From assembly GCA_944324265.1 (NCBI GenBank), contig CALUVS010000007.1, forward strand, positions 1 through 60,945: 60,945 nt of DNA, written 5' to 3'. The first letter of the stretch is position 1; every line of letters starts with the position of its first letter. Shown piece by piece: positions 1-8,852 of this stretch. This DNA comes from an uncultured Traorella sp. GTDB taxonomy: Bacteria > Bacillota_I > Bacilli_A > Erysipelotrichales > Erysipelotrichaceae. The notes below the pieces were generated by a model. The model saw only the letters and a program-made list of their open reading frames with translations. It searched no databases and was not told where the DNA came from. Both the position numbers and the translations under genes were made by a program.

Positions 1-21
1 AGTGTATCGCACAATAAAATA

Positions 22-68
22 AAAATAAAGTGCATAAGTAATTACCGGTAACTTACACACTTTATTTT
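22..68 (-). terminator. Terminator of the aminopeptidase gene
   Basis: Long inverted repeat with arms at 22-32 and 58-68 (11 bp, AAAATAAAGTG and its complement) and an inner TAAGT/ACTTA pair. It is T-rich on both sides, so it could stop transcripts from either direction. It lies 36 bp after the stop of the leftward aminopeptidase gene. Confidence 0.6.
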
Positions 69-103
69 ACACACTCTGGGGCATCCTCTGTTTGTTTCAA
101 ATA

Positions 104-1351
104 TTATTGTCTGGCAGCTTTCATGAATGCTTCAATTTCATCGGCTTCTTTCATGATGGATTCACTTAAATTGATGCATCCGTCTTCTGTAATCAAGATA
201 TTATCTTCAATGCGAATGCCGATTCCTTCTTCTTCAAGGTAAAGGCCTGGTTCTACTGTGAAAACATTGCCGGGCTTCAATACCCAATTGCTCAGATTTA
301 CATCGTGGGTTTCAAGTCCCAGCATGTGAGAAACACTGTGGTAGTAATAGTCACGCACCGTCTTGCCGTCTTTCAGTAACCCCAATGCATTCAATTCCAC
401 TTGATAATACTGCAGCACTTCACCTTCTAATTGACGCAGCGTCAACCCTGGACGTGCCATTTGTATGATCATCTTATTAGCTCGCAAGACAATGTCATAA
501 ATCTGCCTTTGGCGTTCAGTAAATTTTCCGTTCACTGGGAATGTTCGGGTAATATCTGCATTCATGTATTGATAGCTGGCTCCTAAGTCACATAAGACAA
601 GATCTCCGTCTTCTGCAGGCTGATTATTTTCAGCGTAATGAAGTACACAGCCATTATTTCCGGCTGCTACGATGCTTGGGAAGGAGTGCTGGCATCCATT
701 GAATTTCAATTCAAAGTCAAAATAAGCTTCAATTTGATTTTCACTCATTTCCGGTTCAGCATTGGCCATCATTGCTTCAATTCCCTGACGTGTAACATCA
801 ATGGCTTCCAAAAGCAGCTGAATTTCCTGCTGGTCTTTGATCAAGCGCAGTTTCTTCATTTCTGAAGCGATATTCTGGACACTGACATAAGGATAATTTT
901 TTCTCAATTGTTCAAAATATGCAAATTGCGGAGCATTTGTCTGATGAAATTCTTGTTTGGTAAAATCACCGAACACTTGGATCTGTTTTTCTTGATCCAA
1001 CGTATATTGCAGGATTCTTTGAATGTAGCCATCTAATTGATCACGCATTCGTACATCGTTAATTTGACTGCACTCAGCCGCTTCATTTGGAAAAATACGT
1101 CCGCCTACCCATTTGGCTAATTCTTCATCGTAGGGTTCAATAAACAAAGTTTCTATATTTTTATTCGGCAGTTTCACTAGACATAAGACCATGTTTTCCT
1201 TATCTAATCCGGTAAGATAATAAAAAGAACGGTCTACGCAGAAATCATATTTTTCATCACCAATCTTATAAGGAGCTATACCTGAAAAAAACAATGCTGC
1301 TGAATTTTCAGGAAGACTTTCCATGAGCTTTTTTCTTCTTGTCTGATACAT
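104..1351 (-). CDS. pepP: Xaa-Pro aminopeptidase, M24B (AMP_N + M24)
   Basis: A 415-residue metallo-aminopeptidase that removes N-terminal residues preceding proline; cytoplasmic. The N-terminal half fits the AMP_N fold. The C-terminal pita-bread half shows the expected metal-ligand blocks: CDLGASYQYMNADITRTFPV (two Asp), HSVSHMLGLETHDV (His), FTVEPGLY (Glu) and GIRIEDNILIT (Glu). Length is typical of bacterial PepP-type enzymes. The start at 1351 is preceded by GTGAGGAT as a ribosome site. The gene is monocistronic and divergent from the hydrolase gene. The PepP label rather than another M24B subgroup is by general resemblance only. Confidence 0.9.
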   Translation of the reverse strand: MYQTRRKKLMESLPENSAALFFSGIAPYKIGDEKYDFCVDRSFYYLTGLDKENMVLCLVKLPNKNIETLFIEPYDEELAKWVGGRIFPNEAAECSQINDVRMRDQLDGYIQRILQYTLDQEKQIQVFGDFTKQEFHQTNAPQFAYFEQLRKNYPYVSVQNIASEMKKLRLIKDQQEIQLLLEAIDVTRQGIEAMMANAEPEMSENQIEAYFDFELKFNGCQHSFPSIVAAGNNGCVLHYAENNQPAEDGDLVLCDLGASYQYMNADITRTFPVNGKFTERQRQIYDIVLRANKMIIQMARPGLTLRQLEGEVLQYYQVELNALGLLKDGKTVRDYYYHSVSHMLGLETHDVNLSNWVLKPGNVFTVEPGLYLEEEGIGIRIEDNILITEDGCINLSESIMKEADEIEAFMKAARQ

Positions 1352-1402
1352 GATGTTATCCTCACTTTCATTTGTTTCATTATATCATGAACTGATGCAA
1401 TA

Positions 1403-1431
1403 TTGACAAAGAAAGCGCTTAAGGTTATCAT
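1403..1431 (+). promoter_or_regulatory. Candidate promoter with CRE-like palindrome in its spacer
   Basis: TTGACA (1403-1408), 17 bp, TATCAT (1426-1431). The spacer contains AAAGCGCTT, the core of CcpA catabolite-responsive elements. The predicted transcript would begin just at the AGGGG ribosome site (1438-1442), which is tight, so another promoter remains possible. Confidence 0.45.
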
Positions 1432-1450
1432 GAATTTAGGGGCGTACATT

Positions 1451-2230
1451 ATGAAAACTGAACAAATTTTTATTCAAAATGGGCATCATCATATCCCTGC
1501 AATTCTGACTGTTCCGAAGCATATCAAAGGATTTGTCATTATGCTGCATGGCACAGGAACAGATAAGCATGAAGCAGGCAATGGCTATGATGTCACAGCC
1601 AAAATGTTCTGTAATTTTGGTTTAGCATCAATTCGTTTTGACTTTATGGGTTTTGGGGATTCTGAAGAAGATTCACTCAGCTATAATTTTGATTCTGCTG
1701 TTGAAGATACAATGGCAGTCAGAAACTACATTGAAAAGCATTATCCTGAAAGCAAAGTTGGTATTTTGGGATGGAGCCAAGGAGCTACGATAGCCATGCT
1801 TGCTGCCGGACGATATCCGAGTTTGTTTGAGACAGCTGTTTTATGGGCACCAGCCTTGGATTTATCTATTCTGCTTGATGACAGACAAAAGCAGATGGCG
1901 GAAACGGACGGCTTTTTTGAAATGGAATTTCAATGGAGAAAACCTATCAAATGGTCAAAGAAATGGGTAGACGATATTGCATCCAATAATGTCTTGAAAG
2001 AATTTCAGGCATATGAGGGGCCTGTATTAGCGATTGCAGGGGCGGAGGATGAAATTGTTGATCCGATGACAAGCCAGAAAATTATTTCTGTTTCCAAAAA
2101 TAAAGATTCAAGGGCATGGCTGTTAGAAAATGTCGGGCATACGTTTGAAGTATTCAATGAAAAAAAATACGAAACGCTGAAACGAGTGATTCAGCTTAGT
2201 GCTGATTTTATGATTTCTCATTTTAAATAG
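1451..2230 (+). CDS. Alpha/beta hydrolase (serine esterase-like)
   Basis: A 259-residue single-domain alpha/beta hydrolase. The nucleophile elbow is GWSQGA (G-x-S-x-G), the acid is probably the Asp in EDEIVDP, and the catalytic His is in VGHTFE. The oxyanion region is MLHGTGTDKHE. It resembles the feruloyl-esterase/BAAT-like group; the substrate is unknown. I start at ATG 1451 because it follows AGGGG by 8 nt. The upstream in-frame TTG at 1403 is itself part of the -35 box and is unlikely to be translated. There is no signal peptide, so the enzyme is cytoplasmic. A hairpin overlapping the stop ends the transcript. Confidence 0.85.
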   Translation: MKTEQIFIQNGHHHIPAILTVPKHIKGFVIMLHGTGTDKHEAGNGYDVTAKMFCNFGLASIRFDFMGFGDSEEDSLSYNFDSAVEDTMAVRNYIEKHYPESKVGILGWSQGATIAMLAAGRYPSLFETAVLWAPALDLSILLDDRQKQMAETDGFFEMEFQWRKPIKWSKKWVDDIASNNVLKEFQAYEGPVLAIAGAEDEIVDPMTSQKIISVSKNKDSRAWLLENVGHTFEVFNEKKYETLKRVIQLSADFMISHFK

Positions 2231-2252
2231 CAGGATTCCTGCTATTTGTTTA
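2225..2252 (+). terminator. Intrinsic terminator overlapping the hydrolase stop
   Basis: AAATAGCAGG (2225-2234) pairs with CCTGCTATTT (2238-2247), followed by GTTTAT. The hydrolase TAG stop lies inside the left arm. Confidence 0.7.
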
Positions 2253-2266
2253 TATAAGGAGCTTGT

Positions 2267-3397
2267 ATGAAAAAGTTTTATGTACCATCATTTCAAATTG
2301 AAAGAAAGACAAAGGCAATGAATCCTTATTTATGGGGCTTTGCGGCTTTGATTTCGATGTTTGTTTTTGTTCTGCTGGTACTTGCACCGCATTTATTCCT
2401 AGTATCATTTTTGGAGATTGTCAGTACATTTTTATATGATCATATGACTTTGCTTGTTCCGGCAATCATCATGATTTTTGCATTGATGTTTGGAATTGGT
2501 TTATTTCAATTTTTAAATACCTTGCTTTATGCTTATACGGTAGAAGAAAATCGAATTGTCAGAGGGAAGATTACCAATCAAGCGGCTGATATGAATGTAG
2601 CTCTTGATGTTCTGGCAGTAAAATACATGATAAAGCATTTGGATGAACCGCAGAAGGTCAATGCAGCGCAGACAGCTTCTAATATGTTTCGAATTATTCG
2701 TAGGATTCAATACAATATGAATGAAGCATTTGTCCGGGAATATTTTGATACGGATGTTTATCAAAGAAAAGTATATGAGAATCCTCAATTGATCAAGGAG
2801 ACAAAATATAAATTTGTTTATCAATGCGGAAAGAAAAACATCTCTATTCCTAAAATATATGAAGGTATGGATATTTCAAATAGAGTTCAAAAAGAAAGTT
2901 CAATAATGAAGCGAATTATCAGCCGTACCGTCTTTATCGGAATCATTTGTATGATATGCTCCGGATGTGATTTGCTTCTCAGTGCACAGAAAAATCCGCA
3001 GTATGAAGAAAATATACTCCAAGTATCCAATGAATTGCAAGATTCATTTACTGATTTTGGTTACAGCAGTCAGGAAATAAATGAAAGAGGGATTGAATTC
3101 AGAAAAGTGATCAATGATGAGAAAACATCTGTATTAAGATACTTTTTTGACCGTGAAGGACAGCTGATTGATGCAGAAATTCAGTTATATTTCGATGAAG
3201 CTTCTTTCAATGAAGAAGAAATGAAATTTATCATACATTCTTTGCAGGATAATTTCAGTGAAGCAGAAATCAATGATTTTATTTCAGAGATTGAAAGCTG
3301 TCTGCAGGATGCTTGTGAATATGGGAAACTGCAGTCAGAGAAACATATATTAAGAATTGGCACAAGTGAAGGCTATATTGATATTCATAATTATTAA
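2267..3397 (+). CDS. Membrane protein of unknown function
   Basis: 376 residues with a strong AGGAG site before ATG 2267. Two hydrophobic segments lie near residues 25-55 and 60-90, and a third near 220-235 (TVFIGIICMICSGC). The third ends in a lipobox-like SGCD, though it is internal. The middle is charged and soluble (NQAADMNVALDVLAVKY). The C-terminal third is acidic and helix-rich with many E/D-F repeats. I do not recognise the family. The internal KRIISRTVFIGIICMICSGCD stretch looks like a lipoprotein signal, so this could be a fusion of a membrane protein with a former lipoprotein. The gene stands alone. Confidence 0.6.
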   Translation: MKKFYVPSFQIERKTKAMNPYLWGFAALISMFVFVLLVLAPHLFLVSFLEIVSTFLYDHMTLLVPAIIMIFALMFGIGLFQFLNTLLYAYTVEENRIVRGKITNQAADMNVALDVLAVKYMIKHLDEPQKVNAAQTASNMFRIIRRIQYNMNEAFVREYFDTDVYQRKVYENPQLIKETKYKFVYQCGKKNISIPKIYEGMDISNRVQKESSIMKRIISRTVFIGIICMICSGCDLLLSAQKNPQYEENILQVSNELQDSFTDFGYSSQEINERGIEFRKVINDEKTSVLRYFFDREGQLIDAEIQLYFDEASFNEEEMKFIIHSLQDNFSEAEINDFISEIESCLQDACEYGKLQSEKHILRIGTSEGYIDIHNY

Positions 3398-3528
3398 AAT
3401 ATAAGGTACTTTTGTATCTCATTTGCCTGTTTATGAGCAAAAAATTGTCATGCTGCTCTTACAATGTAAATTATTTTCATATAATTTCATTTTCTTTCTG
3501 AAAATATATTATTTTTTTCATTTTTGTG

Positions 3529-3556
3529 TTGACAGATAAAAATAATACAGTATAAT
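3529..3556 (+). promoter_or_regulatory. Promoter of the T-box operon
   Basis: Consensus TTGACA (3529-3534), 16-bp spacer, consensus TATAAT (3551-3556). Predicted start is near 3563, just before the T-box stem I region. Confidence 0.8.
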
Positions 3557-3562
3557 ATGACC

Positions 3563-3815
3563 ATAAAAGCAAATAAAACAAACTCCGTGAGAAAGAGAGT
3601 AGTCCGATATCAGGTTACAGCGAGTCCATGGTTGATGAAAGATGGATAACAGTGGTTTCGGATGAAGCGCACTTTTTAGAGGCTCATCTGAATACATAGG
3701 ATGGGAGGGTGGCTGCCCTTATCAGCGAGAGGGGATAATAGTCATCTATTATCAAAAAGAGTGGTACCGCGGGTAATTTCGTCTCTTGACTGAAAAAGTC
3801 AAGAGGCTTTTTTAT
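3563..3815 (+). promoter_or_regulatory. T-box leader (tRNA-sensing riboswitch)
   Basis: The conserved T-box AGAGTGGTACCGCGG is at 3758-3772. A terminator follows: CTCTTGACT (3783-3791) pairs with AGTCAAGAG (3797-3805), then a T-run. In stem I, AGTA (3598-3601) and GAA (3664-3666) form a loop-E-like motif flanked by TCCGA/TCGGA. The 3' strand of the specifier loop reads GAAGCGCAC. The best fit is specifier CGC (3668-3670, arginine) followed by the conserved purine A; GCG (Ala) or CAC (His) cannot be excluded. Uncharged tRNA would stabilise the antiterminator and switch on the downstream transport operon. Confidence 0.9.
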
Positions 3816-3837
3816 TTATAAGGGAGAGGAGATTTAT

Positions 3838-4530
3838 ATGATTAGGATTGATTTTGGGTCAATGGTTCCCTATCTTTCATGGTTTTTAGAAGGAACGATA
3901 TGGACTGTTTCGATTTCATTAGTAACTGTTATTTTGGGATGTCTGTTTGGTTTTATCGCAACATTAGCGAAACGATCAAGATTTCATATTTTAAATCTGC
4001 TTGGAAATGCTTATACACAAATTATTCGCGGGACACCTTTACTTTTGCAGATCTATTTGTGGACAATAGGTTTTCCTCAAATTGGCATAAAAATACCTGA
4101 TTTATTCGGATCAAGAAGTGGTTTACTGCTTACTGTTATTATTGCATTATCAATAAATTCCGGAGCATATGTTTGTGAAATTTTTCGTTCAGGATTAAAT
4201 TCAGTCGATATTGGGCAGAATGAAGCGGCTAGATCTTTAGGCTTGAATGCAAAACAAACGATGCGTTATGTTATCTTGCCGCAGGCCATAAAAACGATTC
4301 TACCTGCATTAGGAAATGAGTTTATTTCTATGATCAAAGAATCTTCCATGGTATCTGTTGTAGGAATTGGAGATATCATGTATCAGCAAAAAATCATTCA
4401 AGGAGCTACTTATCGTGTGTTTGAACCGTTGATCATTATCGGTATTATCTATTTTATCTTAACAGCCATTCTTACATCTGCATTAGGGCTATTAGAAAGG
4501 AGAATGAATAAAAATGCTAAAAACGCATGA
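3838..4530 (+). CDS. Polar amino-acid ABC transporter permease (HisM/GlnP type)
   Basis: A 230-residue inner-membrane permease with about five hydrophobic helices. The conserved cytoplasmic EAA loop is [22 protein letters not shown]. First gene after the T-box terminator, with a GGGAGAGGAG site before ATG 3838. Only one permease is present, so it probably works as a homodimer. It overlaps the ATPase gene by 17 nt, implying translational coupling. Substrate is inferred as a polar, perhaps basic, amino acid from the family and the tentative Arg T-box. Confidence 0.92.
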   Translation: MIRIDFGSMVPYLSWFLEGTIWTVSISLVTVILGCLFGFIATLAKRSRFHILNLLGNAYTQIIRGTPLLLQIYLWTIGFPQIGIKIPDLFGSRSGLLLTVIIALSINSGAYVCEIFRSGLNSVDIGQNEAARSLGLNAKQTMRYVILPQAIKTILPALGNEFISMIKESSMVSVVGIGDIMYQQKIIQGATYRVFEPLIIIGIIYFILTAILTSALGLLERRMNKNAKNA

Positions 4531-5242
4531 TCTGCATAAATCATTTGGTGATCTTGAAGTTTTGAAAGGGATCACAACAGAAATTAAGCAAGGGGAAGTG
4601 GTTGCTATTATCGGTCCATCAGGATCCGGTAAATCAACATTTCTCAGATGCTTAAATTTATTGGAAAAACCGACGAAAGGAGAAGTTTTCTTTAAAGGAC
4701 AAAACATTACAACAACTGATAAGAACTTTGATATTGATCATATTCGCGAACATATCGGGATGGTTTTCCAGCATTTTAACCTCTTTCCAAATCTTACTGT
4801 CAAAGAAAATATTACGCTAGCTCCTTTGAAGGTAAAAAAACTTGATAAAAAAGAAGCTGATAAAAAGGCCGTTGAATTGTTGCGAAAAGTAGGACTTGAA
4901 GAGAAACAAAATGTTTATCCTTCTACTTTATCTGGCGGACAGAAACAACGTGTGGCTATTGCCAGAGCATTGGCAATGAATCCGGATGTCATGTTATTTG
5001 ATGAGCCTACCAGTGCGTTGGATCCAGAAATGGTAAAGGAAGTATTAACTGTCATTAAAAATCTTGCGGAAAGCGGAATGACAACCATTATTGTGACCCA
5101 TGAAATGGGATTTGCGAAAGAAGTTGCGAGTCGTGTTCTTTTTATTGATGAAGGTATTATCATGGAAGAAGGCACTCCGGATGAAATCTTCAACCATCCT
5201 AAAAAAGAACGTACAAAAGAATTTTTAGAAAAAGTCATGTAA
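4514..5242 (+). CDS. Amino-acid ABC transporter ATP-binding protein (GlnQ/HisP type)
   Basis: A 242-residue ATPase with all motifs intact: Walker [11 protein letters not shown]-loop [11 protein letters not shown], signature LSGGQKQR, Walker [13 protein letters not shown] and H-loop VTHEMG. This is the typical size and sequence pattern of polar amino-acid transporters. It starts inside the 3' end of the permease gene and is followed 12 nt later by the binding-protein gene. Confidence 0.95.
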   Translation: MLKTHDLHKSFGDLEVLKGITTEIKQGEVVAIIGPSGSGKSTFLRCLNLLEKPTKGEVFFKGQNITTTDKNFDIDHIREHIGMVFQHFNLFPNLTVKENITLAPLKVKKLDKKEADKKAVELLRKVGLEEKQNVYPSTLSGGQKQRVAIARALAMNPDVMLFDEPTSALDPEMVKEVLTVIKNLAESGMTTIIVTHEMGFAKEVASRVLFIDEGIIMEEGTPDEIFNHPKKERTKEFLEKVM

Positions 5243-5254
5243 GGAGGGAGAAAA

Positions 5255-6154
5255 ATGAAAAAACTGTTATTATGTTTCATGAGTTTGTTTATGGGATTCA
5301 GTTTATTTGGATGTTCTTCAGATGAACAAGATGCTTTGGAGAGAATTAAGGAACAGGGATATATTACATTAGGAACATCTCCTGATTATGCTCCCAATGA
5401 ATTTTATATTGATGATAACGGTACTCGTAAGATTGTGGGGTATGATATTTCTTTGGCTCAGGCAATTGCCGATGAGATTGGTGTTGAACTGCGTATTCAG
5501 GAATCTGATTTCAATACGGTCATTGCAAATGCTCAGGCCGGTGAAATTGATATGGGAATTTCGGGCTTTGCATGGACCCGTTCAAGAGAAAATGCGGTTG
5601 ATTTCTCAGTGAGCTATGCTCGTGATTCAGAAGAATCCAGTTATCAGGGAATCATGATTCGAAGAGAAGATATCGATAAATATACTTCTTTGGAATCATT
5701 CAGAGAATTGGGTGCTGTTGTAGGGGCTCAGGGTTCTTCCATTCAATATGAGATGGCACAGACAATTGTAGATGATGAAAATATCATTCAATTGTCTGAT
5801 ACGACTTCTGTGGCTGCTCAATTATCAACAGGTGATTTGGATGCCTTTGTATGTACATCAACACAGGCCTATGCCTTGATGCAGACTTATACAAATATTG
5901 TATTGCTGCCGCAGGATGGATTTGATATGGATCCTGATGGCTTATATAATCAGACAGGCGTTATTTTCAGTAAAGATCCTAGCTTTGATTCATTGCAGGA
6001 AGTTGTGAATGAGGTCATTACTGCTAGTTTAGAAAAGAATGAAGACGGTAAAAGCCAGATGGATATTTGGTATGAAGAAGCAGTGGCTTTGATGCCGTTT
6101 GATCTGACAGAAGTCATTCAGGCTGAACAAGCCGCTCAAAATGAAGGAGAATAA
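5255..6154 (+). CDS. Amino-acid-binding lipoprotein of the ABC transporter
   Basis: A 299-residue family 3 solute-binding protein. It has a lipoprotein signal (KKLLLCFMSL...LFGCSS) with the lipid-modified Cys near residue 20. The SBP_bac_3 core follows: GYITLGTSPDYAPNEF, VGYDISLAQAIADEIG and the GEIDMGISGFAWTRSRENAVDFS block. It would deliver ligand to the neighbouring permease/ATPase on the outer face of the membrane. It has an AAGGAGGG ribosome site and lies 2 nt before the amidohydrolase gene. Confidence 0.93.
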   Translation: MKKLLLCFMSLFMGFSLFGCSSDEQDALERIKEQGYITLGTSPDYAPNEFYIDDNGTRKIVGYDISLAQAIADEIGVELRIQESDFNTVIANAQAGEIDMGISGFAWTRSRENAVDFSVSYARDSEESSYQGIMIRREDIDKYTSLESFRELGAVVGAQGSSIQYEMAQTIVDDENIIQLSDTTSVAAQLSTGDLDAFVCTSTQAYALMQTYTNIVLLPQDGFDMDPDGLYNQTGVIFSKDPSFDSLQEVVNEVITASLEKNEDGKSQMDIWYEEAVALMPFDLTEVIQAEQAAQNEGE

Positions 6155-6156
6155 GT

Positions 6157-7326
6157 ATGAATCAGTATTATGAAGCCATCAATCATTGTATAGAAAATCA
6201 TGTAAATGATTATATGACGTTAGTCCAAGATATGTATGATCATCCGGAAACAGGTTTTCAGGAATTTCATGCACAGGAAATCTTAAGTGATTATTTAATC
6301 AAGGCAGGATTTACCGTTAAAAAGAGTGTTGCTTGTGAAACAGATTTTATTGGTGAATATGTTTCTCAAAAAGAAGGACCAATCATTGCCTTTATGTGTG
6401 AATATGATGCTTTGCCGGAAGTAGGGCATGGCTGCGGTCATAACTTAATTGCCGGAATTGGAATTGCAGCCGGGGAAGCATTGAAAAACATTGCAGATGA
6501 AATTGGCGGCGTAATTCGTGTTATAGGGACTCCTGCTGAAGAAAACTTCGGCGGTAAAGTTCAAATGACCAAGGCCGGTGTCTTTGATGATGTTGATGTC
6601 GCATTAATGGTTCATCCGGGATCTAAAAATGGTCTTGGCGGAAAATCAAATGCATTAAATCCGGTGAAATTTGAATTCTTTGGGAAAAATGCTCATGCCT
6701 GTCATCCGCAAAATGGCGCCAGTGCTCTTGATGCAGCTGTTCTGTCTTTTATCAACATTAATTTATTGAGACAATTTGTAGAACCAAACACATTCATACA
6801 TGGTATTATCAAAGATGGCGGGCAGGCAGCTAATGTTATTCCTGCTTATGCATCTTTAGAATACTATTTTAGAGCGCCAACGATGAAATATGCGCTGGAA
6901 ATAACAGATAAAGCAATCAACTGCGTCAAAGGAGCCTGTCAAGCAACAAACACTACTTTCAAAACAAGTATTTATGAATGCCCTTATGAAGATACTCTAG
7001 TCAATTATACTCTGGCAAATCTGCTGAAAGAAAAGTATGAGTTTCTAGGTGTGGAGAACATTGAACCTGTAAAAGAGGTCGGAGAAGGATCCACGGATGT
7101 CGGAAGTGTCAGTTACGTTTGTCCTACGATTCAAGGAAGCATCAAGATTGCAGAGGAAACTGTTCAGGGTCATTCAAAAGAAATGGCAGCAGCTACAATC
7201 AGTGAAACTGGAAAACAAGGTCTGTTAGCAGCTTCAAAAGCAATTGCCTATATGGCTTATGATTTGATCACACAGCCTGATTTATTAAATGTTGTCAAAG
7301 AAGAATTCAAGGAAGCCAAAAAATAG
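6157..7326 (+). CDS. M20 family amidohydrolase/peptidase (AbgB-like)
   Basis: 389 residues of the M20D group, which hydrolyses N-acyl or N-aminobenzoyl amino acids and small peptides. Metal-binding motifs are CEYDALPEVGHGCGHNL (His and Asp ligands), PAEENFGG (catalytic and ligand Glu) and a late His in VQGHSKEM. The dimerisation domain lies roughly at residues 180-300. It is last in the T-box operon, 2 nt after the binding protein, so it probably releases free amino acid from an imported conjugate. No signal peptide, so cytoplasmic. Confidence 0.9.
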   Translation: MNQYYEAINHCIENHVNDYMTLVQDMYDHPETGFQEFHAQEILSDYLIKAGFTVKKSVACETDFIGEYVSQKEGPIIAFMCEYDALPEVGHGCGHNLIAGIGIAAGEALKNIADEIGGVIRVIGTPAEENFGGKVQMTKAGVFDDVDVALMVHPGSKNGLGGKSNALNPVKFEFFGKNAHACHPQNGASALDAAVLSFININLLRQFVEPNTFIHGIIKDGGQAANVIPAYASLEYYFRAPTMKYALEITDKAINCVKGACQATNTTFKTSIYECPYEDTLVNYTLANLLKEKYEFLGVENIEPVKEVGEGSTDVGSVSYVCPTIQGSIKIAEETVQGHSKEMAAATISETGKQGLLAASKAIAYMAYDLITQPDLLNVVKEEFKEAKK

Positions 7327-7336
7327 GCTTCTTTTA
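7312..7336 (+). terminator. Terminator of the transporter operon
   Basis: GAAGCC (7312-7317) pairs with GGCTTC (7326-7331), followed by TTTT. The hairpin overlaps the amidohydrolase stop codon. Confidence 0.65.
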
Positions 7337-7455
7337 TGGTATGGGGGAGTCATATGTTTATATTTATAATGTGCATGAGGAGCAATATTTGAATAAATAA
7401 TTGTGGAAATAGAATTATTCAAAAGTTAATGAACACACCTTTCTAATAGAGAAGC

Positions 7456-7629
7456 ATGATTTCATTCATGAAGGATACAGCCACATTGAAACTGAAGTCC
7501 AATGAGATAGCGTATGGAGGAAATGAAACAAGGTGGCAGGCTTGAATCTATCAAGGTTCTATTTGTTTTATAAGTGAAGATTATGAAAAAAAGGGGAGAA
7601 AATTCTATGATTACTTCAATGAACTGTAA
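7456..7629 (+). pseudogene. Eroded coding remnant of unknown origin
   Basis: Between 7337 and 7765 there is no intact gene. One frame from ATG 7456 runs to TAA 7627 and is broken only by TGA at 7543. It reads KDTATLKLKSNEIAYGG, then after the stop YQGSICFISEDYEKKGRKFY, which looks like a former protein rather than random sequence. I do not recognise the family. It borders the phage- and IS-like remnants that follow. Confidence 0.3.
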
Positions 7630-7765
7630 TTGATGAAGCAGGTTTTATGCGGTTGGGAACACTAGAAGCACCAATAAAGGAACATATGATACTCCAGATT
7701 GCATTAAGACAATGAGTGACTGTTGACAATCATAGAGAGATAATCGATATATTGAGAGGTAATTT

Positions 7766-8061
7766 ATGATAAGTATCAAAGAATACGCTGATTCAAAAGG
7801 AGTCACGGAGCAGGCAATTTATAAGCAACTAAAAACGTATATTAAAGCTTTGGATAGATATATCATTAAATCGTCAGGATAAAGAATATCCGATGATTAT
7901 GCGGTAGATTATCTAAGAAAACGAATTATTGAACGCTTAACTTGAAAAATCAAAAGCATTGGATATAAAAAAACAATGCTATTATTCAACTTCAAGAAAA
8001 TAATCGTATGCTTTTAGAAGATAACCTTGCAGGAAAAGTATCCTTTAAAAAAAGAAAATGA
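7766..8061 (+). pseudogene. Remnant of a phage/plasmid-type HTH protein
   Basis: ATG 7766 follows a GAGAGG site and encodes MISIKEYADSKGVTEQAIYK, the HTH start of small mobile-element DNA-binding proteins. The frame breaks after about 38 codons. A shifted frame resumes with DEYAVDFLDE-like sequence (DDYAVDYLRKRIIERL), and the region ends with QLQENNRMLLEDN, the coiled tail expected for this family. At least two lesions are needed, so the gene is dead. Confidence 0.5.
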
Positions 8062-8105
8062 GTGTTTGCAATAAGAATGGCTCTATTAAAATGAAATATT
8101 GATGA

Positions 8106-8520
8106 TCAGTTGACGAAACATCTATAATGCCAATTACCATAAGCCTGAAATAAGTCTATCGGCATATCCAGTTTGCAGAAATCTCTTACATGAATATAAC
8201 TCATCTCTTTAGCAAGATTCTTATATGCATGCACTGTTTTTGCTTTTGTCTTTTCTATACGATATCCCAGATTCTTGCAGTAAGCAAAAAAATCTAAATA
8301 TCCCTGCAGATGTTGGGTAGAGATCCCTCGATAAGCGCTCGCATTTCCTCTGACCGTACTGATTCTCGGCATATTGCCGGAGCGTATTTCTTTCAGATTG
8401 ATGCCTGCAGTCTGAATTTCACCCTGCAATTGAAAGCTTTCTCTCTTAACGCTGACTGCTTCATACAATTTGTGATGGAAAAACAAGTAGGGATCGACAC
8501 GTTCAATTCTTCTGCTTAAG
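8106..8520 (-). pseudogene. Truncated IS1595/ISXO2-type transposase
   Basis: The leftward frame encodes the C-terminal part of a transposase (VRGNASAYRGISTQHLQGYL, then FFAYCKNLGYRIEKTKAKTV and DMPIDLFQAYGNWHY), which I recognise as an ISXO2-like DDE transposase end. The N-terminal catalytic part is missing. No clear terminal inverted repeats are visible, so this is a fossil and not a complete insertion sequence. The gene-free stretch 8521-8852 that follows holds only the promoter listed next. Confidence 0.6.
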
Positions 8521-8795
8521 CTTTCCGATTAACAATTCCAAATCATAAGGGAGCGTTTTTTCTAGTTCCTATCTCTTTTCTTTACACTCTTATTGTATTC
8601 CTTAATTACACATTATTTATGTCTATATTAATATTTTGTTTGAAAAGAGCGTTTTGAATAACATAATATTTAGATTATAAATAGATTTTAAGTACACGGG
8701 TACTATTTCTTCTCTGTTGATAATTTTATTGTACTGAATAAAATCAATAATCAATAATGATGTAAGTGGTAAGACAAGGAAAACTTTACATTCAA

Positions 8796-8824
8796 TTGAA
8801 GAATAATTATTTTTATTGTATGAT
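8796..8824 (+). promoter_or_regulatory. Candidate promoter for the lipoprotein gene at 8853
   Basis: TTGAAG (8796-8801), 17 bp, TATGAT (8819-8824). It sits 29 bp before the start codon. Confidence 0.5.
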
Positions 8825-8852
8825 AGAAATAGAAGGATAGGAAGATAGTTTT

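Noticed and set aside
7720-7735. CTGTTGACA in the chromosome as a further palindrome copy
   Set aside because: Only one half-site (GTTGACA) is present; the left arm has no match. Chance occurrence.
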